Shown: piece by piece, positions 1 through 12,585 of the stretch | Position numbering within the stretch: the stretch's first letter is position 1 | Layout of the letters: every line of letters begins with the position of its first letter | Assembly: GCA_014905825.1 (NCBI GenBank) | Contig: JACGCN010000001.1 | Span: 1,240,001 to 1,304,000, forward strand | Reading direction: 5' to 3' | Source: Lyophyllum atratum | Taxonomy: Eukaryota; Basidiomycota; Agaricomycetes; Agaricales; Lyophyllaceae | Length of the DNA: 64,000 bases | Notes under the pieces: generated by a model | What the model was told of the DNA's origin: nothing | The model's database searches: none | The model's input: only the letters and a program-made list of their open reading frames with translations | Program-made: the position numbers and the translations under genes

Positions 1-169
1 AGAGAGAGGCAGTAGCTACCTCGTAGGAACGATATTTAAAAGTTCCTCCGATTTCAGCTTCCTGTTCCAATACTATGGGGTCGAAGGGAAAAGCCTGAGT
101 AGCAGCTTCAAGGAGTGATTTACAGGTTACGAGACCGGAAGGGCCAGCGCCTATGACTATAACTTTCAT
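1..169 (-). CDS. Flavin-containing monooxygenase-like protein, N-terminal part (cut by window edge)
   Basis: Only the first 56 or so residues are inside the window; the rest lies to the left. The reading frame starts at the ATG whose complement is at 167-169. It opens with a Rossmann FAD-binding motif, MKVIVIGAGPSGLVTCKSLL, followed some 20 residues later by an acidic stretch and EIGGTFKYRSYE. That pattern (GxGPSG, then E-x-GGTFRYRSYE) is typical of fungal flavin-binding monooxygenases, which use FAD and NADPH to oxygenate small substrates. The substrate cannot be inferred from this fragment. No signal peptide is present. Other FAD oxidoreductases share the first motif, but the GGTF-YRSYE sequence favours the FMO family. 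Confidence 0.8.
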   Translation of the reverse strand, partial: MKVIVIGAGPSGLVTCKSLLEAATQAFPFDPIVLEQEAEIGGTFKYRSYEVATASL

Positions 170-562
170 TGACGCGGCTATGGGCGGCACGTCGACTGAA
201 AGCAAATTGGAGAGGTATAAACTCAAAGATAAGGTGACAGTAGTGATTGACGAGAGCCCAATTAATACCCTAGTGATAGTGATAGTGATATTACCCACGG
301 TAAGCAGAGCACAATGCACATGCATCAGATTCAGAGCCAAACATCTGTCGTATTCAATTTCGAGGACCGCCGCACAGCCGCATCGCCTCGCACTAGAGGG
401 ATTATGATGGGCCAGATCATCTCTAGATTCTCAGAGGATTCTGGTTGTATTGAAAATATATGCTAGGGGGAGTATATGGTGGTACGTCATAATTTGATAG
501 ATATAATATAAGCAGGAGTGGAAGTCACGACAGAACAGGCAAGGCAGATGAATATGCCGCAT
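170..562. other. Intergenic region between FMO start and SOG2 stop
   Basis: No convincing gene. It should hold the FMO promoter and the SOG2 3' end. The only distinctive element is a short hexanucleotide repeat at 271-290. Confidence 0.6.
271..290. repeat. Short TAGTGA hexanucleotide repeat
   Basis: Three tandem copies of TAGTGA plus two bases, upstream of the FMO start. A shorter run of the same hexamer occurs near 32906-32920 in another intergenic region. Confidence 0.8.
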
Positions 563-3500
563 TCATCCAGGACGTGGAATGCGATAGTCAAGATTCTCTC
601 TACTGCGCACAGGTCTGATGCCGGGAACTTTGAATGATTGTGTTGGTAATGCACTACGCGGGCCATCTTCTCGGGTAAGGGTTGGAAGTTTGAAGCTGGC
701 AGAAGGTTGAGCACTCCTGCTTCGAGATAGGCTGAAGCCAAGCCGAAGTTCGTCAGGACCTGCCTGCCCTGTCGTAACACTGAGGACGGGAGTGTACGAT
801 CGCGGTGTTGAAGGAGAGAACGAGGAAACGTGCAAGAGAATCACAAATTCTTCAGTGGCATTAGTCAACTTAACCATGCTGGTGCGCAGAGACGAGGACA
901 CGTTACGCAGACCCTTATAGGTCTTGATAACATTGGACAATTGCACAACCATCTAAATCCATGGATAAATGAGCAGATGAGTATGTAGCTTGGGAAGAGG
1001 ATGACCTTCAAAAACATGTGCGCATCCTCGCGCAGATCTTTCCGATCAATAGACGCCTCCGGGTCGTGTAGTGCTTGAAGAGTTTTCGATAATCTTGCGG
1101 TCACTACACGGGCCTTTTCAATAGTATCCCGTACTGAAGGTTTCGAGTCCAAAGTGTCGCCAAACAACTCCTTGATCATATCCCAGACGGCGGGAGCAAC
1201 CTCAACGGCTGCTTGGACAGCTTGCAAGGCCTCTCTATCAACCTGAGACTTCGAATTAGAGGGAAGGTCTAGGAAACTTGTTTTAGAAGGCACAGATGGG
1301 GACGAAGAGGCTGACGTCTGCAGAGAGGCTTGCGAACCTTGGCGGGAATGGGCGGGATGAGAGCTCTCAAGGTTCGTGAGGGCCGTGATGGTGGAAATAG
1401 AGGAAGGGGCGAAAGACATCGGGGTTGTGGGGGAGGGCGATGATATCGTGGTAATTGGAATTGTAGCCTGCCTCTTGGGAGCACGCAGCGTGGGGGTATA
1501 CTTGGCCACTCCTGATATGATACCTCCTAACATGCCTGGGACATCATCGTATGATGGCAGCTTCTTGCCAATCTCGACATCCTTCGAACTAAACGAACCC
1601 GCGTGCCGCCGAGCTGTTCTGACCCTTTCAACGGTCACTGAGGCGCCGGGCAGTCCTTGCTGTGGCCTTAGCGACACCGAGGTCTCGAATTGCATTGGTG
1701 CTGAGGCTGTGGGTGATGTAGTAGGACTTTCTGTTCCCATGGGGTCGACAACAAGCGAAGGCTGGCTAGCAAAGGTTTTCGCGCGTAACATCGGCTTAAT
1801 GGTTTCTATCTGAGGAATCATCGCCTGCCAAGCGCATGACACTTCAGAAGTGGCCCCATATAACTCCAGCAAGATCCATCGGGAATACCGCATATCATCT
1901 CCAGCAAAGATGACTTTGAGCTGCAATGCTAAAACTCCAACGGCTTTGTTAAATACGGCAACAGTATCTCTGCAGCTTTCAACAACACCTCGACATACAG
2001 CAGGTGAGGGATGCATCTTCCGACCCATAGCGTCGAAGCGATCTAAAGAATTGATCAATTGCATCATGTCGGCGCTAGCAGGGTCTAAGACCTTCCGAAG
2101 GACAGAGGAAATTCGATCGTCGATGGCATGTATCATATAGTGTTCCAGGGTCTGGTAGACCTGACACATCGCGAAAAGAATGCTGCGAGCAGAATCGATC
2201 AGGCACATTAAGGGTTTCGGAAGTGCTGTGGTGGTGGGGAGGGTAGACAGTCGCTGGAAATAAGAATTGCGCTCGAAAGCCATGGAAGGAACCGCTCGAC
2301 TTGGGGAGGGGTGGCTAACTTCCCGCGCGATGGGTCTGGGAGCACGGCTAGAACCAAGAGAGGACCCTGAGTCCTGCCTATGAGGGATGGTGGGCAGCGC
2401 CGGTGAAACAGCGTGACTTTGATCTTGTAACGCGGGTACAAATGGAGGCGCTGACTCTGGAATATCTGCAATCTTTTTGAAGAAATTTAATTTCGCCGTT
2501 CGAAGATCAGGCATACTTTTTTTGCCCAAGACACTGGTGCGGATCATGGGATGTAGACCACCTCCGTACGAAACATTCCGACCATGGTGTTGAGGTTCGG
2601 TAGGGTTGAGGCTGACGGTCATGCTGTCGTCAAAGGACTCCGAATCGGCTGGGCTGGGCAGATAACTCTCGAGAAAATGTGTTGGGGAAATTTCGCCACT
2701 GAAACTTCCCAGCATGCCGAGATGCAGAGGGGGAGGACGGTCATTGTGATCCTTCATGGAGGTCGACGCTTCAACATCCTGAACTGATTCAGATACGGAC
2801 GACGTAGAGAAACTCGAATCCATGGAGAAGGAACGACTATGTGGAGTAAAATCTTCAACAGACGCAGTCTCCCGCAGAGGGAATCGCCAGGAGCTGTAGC
2901 TTTCTTCACTGTTCGCGAGTTAGAATCGGATTCAGTAACCTACACGACAGGAGGAAGAAGGAGAACTAACATGTAAGTGTCCAGGTTATGCTGCTCACTA
3001 TATCCAGAATCGTCATTGGTTTGCCCGCTAAGCTCAGTCTCTAACCAATGCTGAAGGCTTCGTACCCATTCCTTCATTGCATGTCTAGTGTCTAGATTGC
3101 CACCCTTCTCCATTACCGACTTTGGGGGCCATTCAATTGGGTTCCGTTCGACCTGTAGAACCTCCAAATTGTGAAATTGCGAGAGATACGACGGAAGACG
3201 GGATATTTTATTTCTCGCGAAACAGAACACCTGGTTAGGTAAGTGGGCAATATTGAGGCAGAGACGTCATGACACACACCCGAAGATGGATAAGTTGTCC
3301 AGCCTGGGATGGTAGTGCCTTGATTCTATTATGACTGATATCCAAGGTATCGAGCGATGGCATTGACGTCAACTAGATAGGTATTAGTACATCATGGGTA
3401 ATTAAGTAAGGGTGTCCTCACCACATCAGGGAATACGTAGAAACTGTTGTGCTTGAGATTGAGGTATCGTAAACGGGATAGGAGAGCGAATTCCATCGGA

Positions 3501-3827
3501 AGAGTCGTAAGACGATTGTTTCCCAGCGCAATTCTGGTAGATATTGCAGATTAGGTGGCTAGGGATTGGTGTGCGACTTGAGACTACTATACACCTTTCC
3601 ACGAGGCTTTCATCCTCTGGCGTTTCCCTTCCGAGAGTTGCAAGTTCCTCTGCGGCCAGGCCCCCGATGTTAGAAAGATTCATCTTGGATAGCATTAGCG
3701 TAGAGCCGTTATCCGACGACCTTTGTAAGGCCTGGGCTATCTGTACTGAGCCAAGTGAGACGGAGGGGAACGAAGTCCGCTTGCTGGAATGAGGCGAGAG
3801 AAGGGTTGCGTGATCAACAGCGTCCAT
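563..3827 (-). CDS. SOG2: Leucine-rich repeat RAM-pathway protein (Sog2-like)
   Basis: Spliced gene of about six exons from the ATG at 3827 to the stop at 563. Exons near 3827-3430 and 3230-2940 carry leucine-rich repeats (segments such as [19 protein letters not shown] and [19 protein letters not shown]). A long exon (about 2930-1006) holds a serine/proline-rich linker and a helical Sog2/RAM domain; the last exon (952-563) completes that domain and ends in a charged tail. The final intron is 953-1005. In yeast, Sog2 binds the kinase Kic1 in the RAM network (Cbk1-Mob2-Hym1-Tao3), which controls polarised growth, septation and cell-wall gene expression. LRR followed by the Sog2 domain is the family order. 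No frame breaks seen. Exon edges in the LRR part are approximate. Confidence 0.85.
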
Positions 3828-4077
3828 GGTGGAGGATATCGTTGGCCTTGATAGGCCTGAGAACGGAGTGATAATCTAGAAGATAAAGTAGACGGTCATC
3901 CAACCTCGGGCTACTCTGACATTTCTGGAGCTTGCAGCTTGAAGCTTTGAAGGCTTGATTGAACATGGACTCCGTATACGCGTGACTCCATGTGTGACTG
4001 TGACGCGTAAATAGCCATGCGGCCTCAGTTTATAATACACATCCTCAACAGAAGCATGCTAACAGACACCGCACATC

Positions 4078-5552
4078 TCAAAACCAAAAAGACACCGAGA
4101 AACTCGTCTCTTCACTACGCATGGCGTGCCACCATCCTGGTGGGATATAAAGTAGGTCCCCTGGCTCCAGCACCGCCGTCATTGCCTCTGGAACAACTGC
4201 ATTCGCAAAATTCGGGAATTCTTCTGTTTTTGTAGAGAAAACATCGACCCGCGAGGTGTTGCTCATACTGTGTTCCGCCAAGTTTGCCGCAGAATTATGA
4301 AAGGCGTCGGCTGATGAATACGGATACATAAACGGTGTCAGTTTTGGGGGAGCCAACCAGACGGTTTTCCGACCGACGACTTGGACTATCTTATATGGTC
4401 AGCCATGAAGTGTACACATAACAGAGGGTTCCACACCAAAAAGGTTGTAATACGGATCCTGAATCATGAATCAGTTTCGGAGGGAGAAGCCTCAGATGCT
4501 AAATTATAAGCAACGCACGGTATGCGCCGGGGAGACAGTGCCTTTCGGTCCTAACCACATGTTAATTAAGAGTCGTTCATCATTTCCAGGTGGACTATAA
4601 CCATTGAACTCTGGAGGATCCATCGAGGCATAGACATAGTCGGGAACAATGATATCTGCTCTAAGGGATGGGAATTGCGATAGAAGGTTGTGCTGAGCAA
4701 GGTAGACCGTGCTCGAACATTTCGGTGGAGGAGGCTGATCGGAGAGATGAAGACTAGCCAGAAAATCGTCCCATTTCATGAGTTCTTGCCTCCACTCAAG
4801 GTCCCGATAATCTTCTCCAATTTCGACGGGTATGATGCGCCCAGGCCCAGACACAGAGCGTAGGTAAACTGCTGATCGCCATGGATGCTCTGTCATAGCT
4901 GGCCAAGCTTCAGCGTAGCGGCAAGCAATGAAGGGCTGACGATGTAGCATTGACTGGAAGGAATGGAAGGAAGGGGACTCTGATAGCGTTAATATGCTAG
5001 AACGAAGACTGTCGAGCTGTGCTGGACTGTGGCTCCCAGATGTTGCCAAGTGAGCATCGACACTGGGAAGGGGGCGATTAACGGGCATGTAGGAATTTTG
5101 GATGTCCTTTATAATAGAGAAAATAAGGTCAAGTCGGCCACTGGCTGGTCCGCATGTTATGAGAACGTTGTCCAACCTGGCTATCGATTGGGTCGCTGTG
5201 AGTGGTCCGACGTCCGCCAACGACCTGAGTATACAAGCATCGGCATAAAGCCTCAGCCAACCAGTTAGCGAGTATCCCGCGGAGGAGGATGCGATATTTC
5301 TTCGAGCCTCATTTATTAGTACTTCCAAATTCGCACATGATAACTGGATCGCTGCTCCAGCAACGATATTCTCTGCATTCAAGCGAAGGTCGTCACAGAT
5401 TGCCTGCCCACATCTGTATAAGACTAAGGCAACGACATCATCAGGACTGCTATGGCGACTAAGACGAATGAGCTTCTACCTGCAGTCAAAGGATTCGTGG
5501 AATCACTCAATTCCTCTGTGAGCAACTGGATGCAGGAGAGATGCCAGTCCAT
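4078..5552 (-). CDS. JmjC-domain protein, JMJD5/KDM8-like
   Basis: The C-terminal half is a cupin/JmjC domain close to JMJD5: a front segment with [19 protein letters not shown] and [19 protein letters not shown], then [11 protein letters not shown], and at the end [17 protein letters not shown]. The HxD (in SPAHTD) and the later H (in WWH) would bind Fe(II), so this is probably a 2-oxoglutarate oxygenase; JMJD5 has been described as a protein hydroxylase with roles in chromatin and cell cycle. Introns lie near 4452-4503 and 4357-4450; the HTD motif spans a splice junction. The N-terminal helical region is normal for the family. The first part needs a phase change near 5472-5479 (see findings); I chose ATG 5552 because that frame reads into conserved sequence. 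Convergent stop spacing to SOG2's start is about 250 bp. Confidence 0.8.
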
Positions 5553-5733
5553 TCAAGTTTTGCGCCAGGGACAACCAATCGAGCTAATCTAATTTTGGAA
5601 GAAAAATGTGACGGTCACGAGGACAGGTCACAGATGCGACAAGAGATTTAAAGGCAAGCTCTGCGGCGAAAAATTCCCCCCGTCAACAAGCCCAAACATT
5701 TTTGTCGAGCCGGCCCGGTTAGCCCCTTACGGT
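5553..5733. promoter_or_regulatory. Bidirectional promoter region between JMJD5-like gene and MOT1
   Basis: Only 181 bp separate the two divergent start codons (5552 minus, 5734 plus), so both promoters must lie here or overlap the first exons. No clear TATA box is visible. Inference from geometry only. Confidence 0.5.
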
Positions 5734-8700
5734 ATGACCTCGAGGTGAGTATTCACAGTTCCTTCCCCATCTCCAATCCACTCATGAGCGCGTCGTAGGT
5801 TGGACAGGCTCCTACTTCTATTAGACACTGGGTCGTCTATATCTGTGAGGAATACTGCAGCAAAGCAACTCGCTCAATTGGCAGCCAAGAGTGTAACGGG
5901 AGATGTCGCGATTAACGAGGAAGACGTAAAGTCCAAACCCCAGCATGTGTCACTCGGTGACCCTTCAGCACGGGCTGAGCTAATGGCAGTAGTAGCTCGA
6001 GTATGTGTACCAGCCTTGTATCCGCAGCTTGGGCTAATTCACGTTCAGATAATACCATTTCTGCACTCAAAATCTTTTGACACTCGGACGGCTGCATCGG
6101 TTGCATTATCCCACATCTTCTCTCTAGTTCCTCTTTGGAGACCATCTGGAGGCAAGGATGTGCTGCATCCATCATCAGAACCTCCTCTCACACCTCCAGG
6201 GTTTCCTAATTTCTCGGTCCAGGAGCTCATCATGCAGGGGAAACTGTTACTAGCGTCGTCTGGCAAGGAATTCATCAAAGCCGGCAGGTATCCTATCCAG
6301 TGCCACCGAGGTCAAGAAAGCGCGAAAGGAGGCGATGGGGCGGTTAGGCTTGGATTTCCTCGACGCTGACGACATGGATCTGGAAAAGGAGTTCGCTGCA
6401 GAAGCTGCAGTTGATGAAGACATTGAAATGGAAGAAGCAGTGACTAAGGCGGAACCGCTGGATGAATCGCTTGAGATGTGCAAGGCCGAGCAGCCCATAA
6501 AAGAGGACGACCATCGGCATCCACCCCGTTCTGCCACACCGTCAGCCCCGTCCCCCACCAGCTCAACTGCTCCATCTCTACCGGATCCAGATACAGTTTT
6601 ATCGGCCCGTGAACGCAATCGACTGAAGCGCAAGCGCAAGCCTGGCAATTCCGCTTTCGTAGCTGCCCCTCCTCCGCAAGCTGCCGGAGCGAAATATAAT
6701 GCTGCCCCCACCGGTCCATCCAACAAGTTTGTCATGCCATTCTGTGGCTTATCTTATTCCTGAACGGCTGATGTTGCAGGGCACGGCTGGTATCCATCGA
6801 CGACGAGACCTCTTCCGTTTCGCGGAAAGGCAGCCCAAGGCCTATGGTTAACGGCGGCTCCGAAAAAGTTGTTATAGATCCTACCAAAGGCGGTGCGGTA
6901 TCTCCAAAAGCCTCCCAGCAATCAAGGCTCTAGATGTCAAGCCCGGCCTATGGCCCTGGAATGGTGTAGTCAAAGTTCTTGAAGTTGATTTATTTAGTGC
7001 AGCTTGGGAGGTCAGACATGGCGCTGCTATGGCATTACGGGAGTTGCTGAAAGTCCAAGGGAAGTACGGCGGAATGCGAGGTAAGCTTGTGATTTTAGTC
7101 ACCACGAGCGTCTCGCCTTATTGTCTCGCAGATGGTGCATCATATCCAGCCAACGACTATGCCCATGAAAGGTGGTGCAATGATCTAGCTGCAAATCTCC
7201 TCTGTGTTTTCGTTCTGGACCGCTTCGGCGATTTTGTTTCCGACCAGGTCGCTCTTAATATCATCAGCTATGTCAATATACTCACGTTCACATTCAGGTT
7301 GTTGCTCCTGTCCGGGAGACGGTTTCCCAAACATTGGCATCTTTGCTCATACACATGCCCCGCCGCTCAGTGACACATGTACATTCAATTCTCCTTCAAA
7401 TGATTCAACAAGACTTCGTCATTCCTATGAGTGGCTCCAAGGCTCAGTCAGACGATGAGAAGAATCATATATGGGAGGTTCGACACGCAGGTTTGCTCGG
7501 GATCAAGTATGAGGTTGCAGTGAGGGGTGACCTATTTGATCAGCCTTCCCTCAAGCAGGAAGGTGGTGAATTTGACGACATTGGCAGACAGGTGCTTCGA
7601 GGGGTGGTTGATGCCGCTATTCTAGGGTGTGTGGGCTAGCCTTTGTCTTTTGCCATGCCACAACTCCAGTGCTCTTATTCATATGTTTTTGCAGCCTTGG
7701 AGACGCTGACGATGATGTCCGTTCCGTCGCGGCGTCGTGTCTGCTGCCTATTGCGGAACACCTCGTTGAACAGCTTCCTGAATCGCTAGGACAGGTTTTA
7801 CTGGTTCTGTGGCGTTGTTTGCGTAACATGAAAGACGACTTAAGTTCTAGTGTCGGAGCTGTGATGGATCTTCTAGGTCGGTCTTCCCAGTTGCTATGTG
7901 ATCGCAGCTCAATCTTTTTTCAGGAAAGCTCGTATCATTTGATAAAGTCATCGCTATTCTAGCGAATGATGCCGTATCGTCAGTTCATTCTTCAAAGTCA
8001 CCATGATCATCCCTAAACATGTATACAGCTTACCTCTATCTACCCTGGCTCCCACGTTGTTCCCGTTCTTCAGACACACCATCCCGAACGTGCGGCTGGC
8101 TGTGGTCACGACGCTGGGTTCTTTCATGGCTGTTTCTTCGCTCTCGAGAGAGTGGATAGCTGCTCCGTTCCTTCGCCTCCTGTTCCAAAATCTCATCGCC
8201 GAAGAACGCTCTGATATCCGTGATGCCAGTCTTTCTGCCTGGAGGACGGCGCTCGCTATCATGACCACCACCCCTGACTGGATTCTGAGCATTATCACCC
8301 AGCAGCTTGTTCTAGAATGGTATGAGATTGTGATGACTCCTCTTGGAGTGTCAATAGATCCTGCAAACTTTTATCGTCCCACACCTGCGGCAGATGGGGA
8401 CCTAACCGAACGGCATAATGTTGATAAGAACATGCTCGCTCAAGATCCCTCGTTAATTACACCTGAAGTCACCTTGAAGGCTAGAGTTTCTGCTGCGACA
8501 GCCCTAGCGTATCTAATCTCGTCATGGCCCGCCAAGGTACGTCTCCGTGCTCCTTAATCTTACTTTCACCCAGTAATTGCTCTTCCTATTAGAACATGGA
8601 AGACTTTTTCCACCCTATCTTGGTTCATTACCTCGACTCTGCGAGCATGCTTCAAAAGTTCCTTGCAGCTATTATCTCAGAGGAATGGGCGCGAGAGCAT

Positions 8701-11700
8701 GATGCGGCTTCTCCTACGTCGACACCCCTCGTCGAGAAATCCCCACTCGCCAAAGAACTCAGTACCAAGACATTAGCATTTCTGCAAGGAAAGGCCCCTC
8801 CATCGTACCATGAGATGGCCTTCACGCTTAGCCGGATCCACGCTGATTGTGTCGCGTTGCTACAATCCTTCTCGTCGGACTGTAAACTTCCTATTTCCTC
8901 AATACCATTTCTTGGAAGCGAGATCGACATTACGGGTACACAACCTGGGCGTTTTACTGTTGAAACTGCTCAAAACGCGGTCGGGACCATGTACACCAAA
9001 CTCAAAGACAGTTTGGGTCGCACTAAGAAACGTGAACTGGCGTTAATCAGCGAAAAACGGAATAAAGTCGTTGCTACCATCGATCGATATATCGAGGTGA
9101 AAGCGCAACATGACGTTCGGGTATCGGCTGCGTTCGCGGCGGCGTATGTAGCCTTCAAGAGCACCCCCGATAAAGTTAGCCCTGTTGTCAAGGGTATCAT
9201 GAACGGTATCAAAGTGAGCATCTGAATTGAATTGAATTGCTGCTGCTTTTTCTGATATATTGAACAGAACGAAGAAAACATCGACCTACAAACCCGCTCT
9301 GCGGTGGCGGTCTCCTCCTTCATTGAATTTTGCGCCAACCATAACATTGCGCAGCCGCCTGACAAAATTGTGAAGAACCTCTGTACTTTCTTATGCCAAG
9401 ACGTGGAAAAGACCCCGACCTTCGCCTATACTCGAAAGTTCACTGATGGGATTCTTTCTTTCCAAGATCCGTCTGGGCCAACATCACAGTTGAATGGCAA
9501 GGCGGGAAAAGAAAAAGATGATACCGATGCCAAAGCCGATGATACCAGCAAGGCTCGTCTTTCCAGGCGTGGAGCTGGTTTGGCCTTCGACCAACTTTCA
9601 GCTAAATTCGGGCCTCGATTATTGGTCGTGATCCCCAACATGTGGCAGTCCATGGCTGGTGGTCTTCTCAGCGCATTGCAATCCGGTATGTCTCACATTC
9701 ATGAACATAAGCCTTGATCCTGAAAACTTCTCAGATTCGCAAAAACAATCAGACTTGCTCATCGAGAAACAGTTTGGTCAGGACGTCATCGACTCGTTGA
9801 GTGTCTTGGAAGCTGTTGTTCCCACTTTCCACCATGATCTCTGGCCAAAGCTGAGCGAAATATTCCCAATGTTGGATCTGGCGCTTCGCAGTCGTTTCGC
9901 TATAATCCGTCAATCGGCGGCCAGATGTCTCGCAACTATTTGCGACGTGATGACTTCTGAGGCAATGCACTATGTCATAGAACATCTTGTTCCCTTGCTT
10001 GGCGATCCACTTGTTTTGGCCCATAGACAAGGCGCTACTGAACTAATATACCGTGAGCACACTCTCGTTTACCTCCTTTCGACGTTAACGGTTAACGTGT
10101 TGCTGCCAAAGATATCGTTCAGCGTCTCGATATTAAGGCTTTGCCATATGTCATTTTCATGGTTGTACCGATACTCGGGAGAATGAGTGATGTCGACGAA
10201 GATATCCGTTCTACTGCGACCAACACCTTTGCGTCGCTCGTGAAGATGGTACCGCTGGAGGTTCGTGGCTCCGTTTTAATTATTGGGCTACGCCAATGTT
10301 TGATCATCAGGCAGGACTCCCCGATCCCCCAGGCTTCTCGGAAGAACTACTCAAACGTCGTGAGACAGAAAGGCAATTTTTGATTCAATTACTCGATGGA
10401 AGCAAGGTCGAGCAATACACGATTCCGACACCGATTAAAGCAGAGCTTCGAAAATATCAACAAGATGGTGTCAACTGGCTCGCATTCCTTGCCAAGTATC
10501 AACTACATGGCATTTTGTGTGATGGTACGATCTTCTATCTTCCTTTCCTTCATGACGTGACCATCCTCTCAGATATGGGATTGGGCAAAACGCTGCAATC
10601 GATTTGTATATTGGCCAGTAAACATCACGAACGAGCTCAGCGTTACCAAGAAACCAAGTCGCCGGACTCGGTTCATCTCCCCTCCTTAATCATCTGTCCA
10701 CCAACTCTGACCGGTCACTGGTACTACGAGATCCTCAAGTATGCAGAAAATCTCCGTCCCGTCTTATACACAGGCAATGCGCGTGAACGCACAAGACTTC
10801 TGTCCAAGCTGAAATCATATGATGTTGTCATCACATCGTATGAAGTTGTTCGGAACGACATTACAAACCTCGAAGATGTTCACTGGCTCTACTGCATATT
10901 GGATGAAGGGCATGTGATTAAGAACGCAAAAACGAAACTCACGAAAGCCGTCAAATGCATACGTGCGCAGCATCGACTCATTTTATCTGGTACCCCCATA
11001 CAGAACAATGTCCTGGAGCTCTGGAGCCTATTCGATTTCTTGATGCCTGGGTTCCTAGGTACGGAAGCCTCTTTCAACGATCGATTCGGAAAACCGATCC
11101 TATCGAACCGCGATGGGAAAGCAAAAAGTGGTGAAGCTGGTAAGCCATTATTAGCTTCACTTCGTCCACTCACTAACTTGCAACAGCTGCTCTGGCCCTA
11201 GAAGCTCTGCATAAACAAGTTCTACCATTTTTGCTTCGCCGGCTCAAGGAAGACGTTCTCCACGATTTACCACCCAAAATCATCCAAGACTATTATTGCG
11301 AATTATCAGACCTGCAGAAGCATCTATATGACGATTTCTCGACATCGAAAGCACACGTCTCTGCCAAGGATGCAGTGCAGGCAGATCAACCTAGACAACA
11401 ACAGCACGTCTTCCAATCGCTACAGTATCTCAGGAAGTTATGCAATCATCCTGCATTGGTACTCAAAAAAGATGCAGAAGCCCTCAGCGCTGCCTTGGCC
11501 CGAGCAGGTGGAGGATCCGAAGACCTAAGCGACATACACCATGCACCGAAGTTGCTGGCGTTGCGGTAGGTTTTCTGTCCCTGCCTTACTGGTATATTGA
11601 GCGCTGAGCACTTTTTCTTAGACAACTCTTGACGGATTGTGGTATTGGCAGTGCTTCCGGTAGTACCGATTCCGGAAAAAGCGAACTCATCGACACTGTG

Positions 11701-12407
11701 GCCGACACTGGCGGTGCATTTTCCCAGCATCGAGTTCTCATCTTTTGTCAAATGAAACAGATGCTCGATATCATCGAAACAGATCTGTTCAAAAAACACA
11801 TGCCGTCAGTGACATATATGCGGCTCGACGGCGGAACAGAGTCCAGCAAACGTCATGCGGTGGTGCAAACCTTCAACTCCGACCCTAGCATCGACTGTTT
11901 GCTGCTCACGACACACGTCGGTGGACTCGGTTTGACTTTGACCGGCGCGGACACGGTCATATTTGTTGAACACGATTGGAATCCTATGAAAGACCTCCAA
12001 GCCATGGACAGAGCTCATCGTATCGGTCAGAAGAAGGTAGTCAACGTCTATCGTCTCATTACCAAGGGTACTTTGGAGGAGAAAATTATGGGGTTAGTGA
12101 CCGCCTTGTTCATTTCTTGTTCAAGACATTAACAATTATAATAGACTACAGCGATTCAAGCTGAACATCGCGAATTCAGTCGTAACCCAGCAAAACTCTG
12201 GGCTAGCCTCAATGGACACGGATCTTGTTCTAGACCTCTTCAGGCGCACCACGGAGGAAGAGGACGCCGTTGCCAAGAAGAAGTTGAAAGAGCTCAACTG
12301 AGCCAATCAGTCAAAGGAATGTCCTGCAAGGATTAGAGGACCTGCCAGCTGAGCACGAGTATGAGGGACTGGACCTTTCAAGCTTCATGGGTTCTCTTGG
12401 ACGATGA
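5734..12407 (+). CDS. MOT1: TBP-associated Snf2/Swi2 ATPase Mot1 (BTAF1)
   Basis: Exon 1 is only 11 nt (5734-5744); after the intron 5745-5798 the protein starts MTSRLDRLLLLLDTGSS, as in other Mot1 proteins. A long HEAT-repeat N-terminal part follows, with WEVRHGAAMALREL and many HEAT helices. The C-terminal Snf2 ATPase begins about 10430: LRKYQQDGVNWLAFLAKYQ, Walker A DMGLGKT (split by an intron), DEGH box, SGTPIQNN, then the helicase C lobe with MRLDGGTESSKRH and DRAHRIGQKK. Mot1 uses ATP to remove TBP from DNA and redistribute it among promoters; it is essential in yeast. About 15 introns. Three 1-nt phase problems (near 6276, 6893-6933 and 12299) must be resolved. The conserved tail EYEGLDLSSFMGSL is in a shifted frame after an early stop at 12299-12301, so I extend to 12407. 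Confidence 0.9.
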
Positions 12408-12585
12408 TCATGCATCGATGAGTGGCTACAAATATCATTATTCTTTTCGGTTTTCAAACATACGCATAATAGATAAGTAAGACGTACACACAATGTAATT
12501 TCATAAAGTACATACTGCACCTCAAAAGGTGAAAGAAATAAAAGCTGTAATCCAGGATGTGCATGCTGAAGTAGGCTGAAGTTCT

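Noticed and set aside
6271..6293. 13-nt GT-AG segment in MOT1 as an intron
   Set aside because: Far below any splicing minimum; a one-base error explains the frame better.
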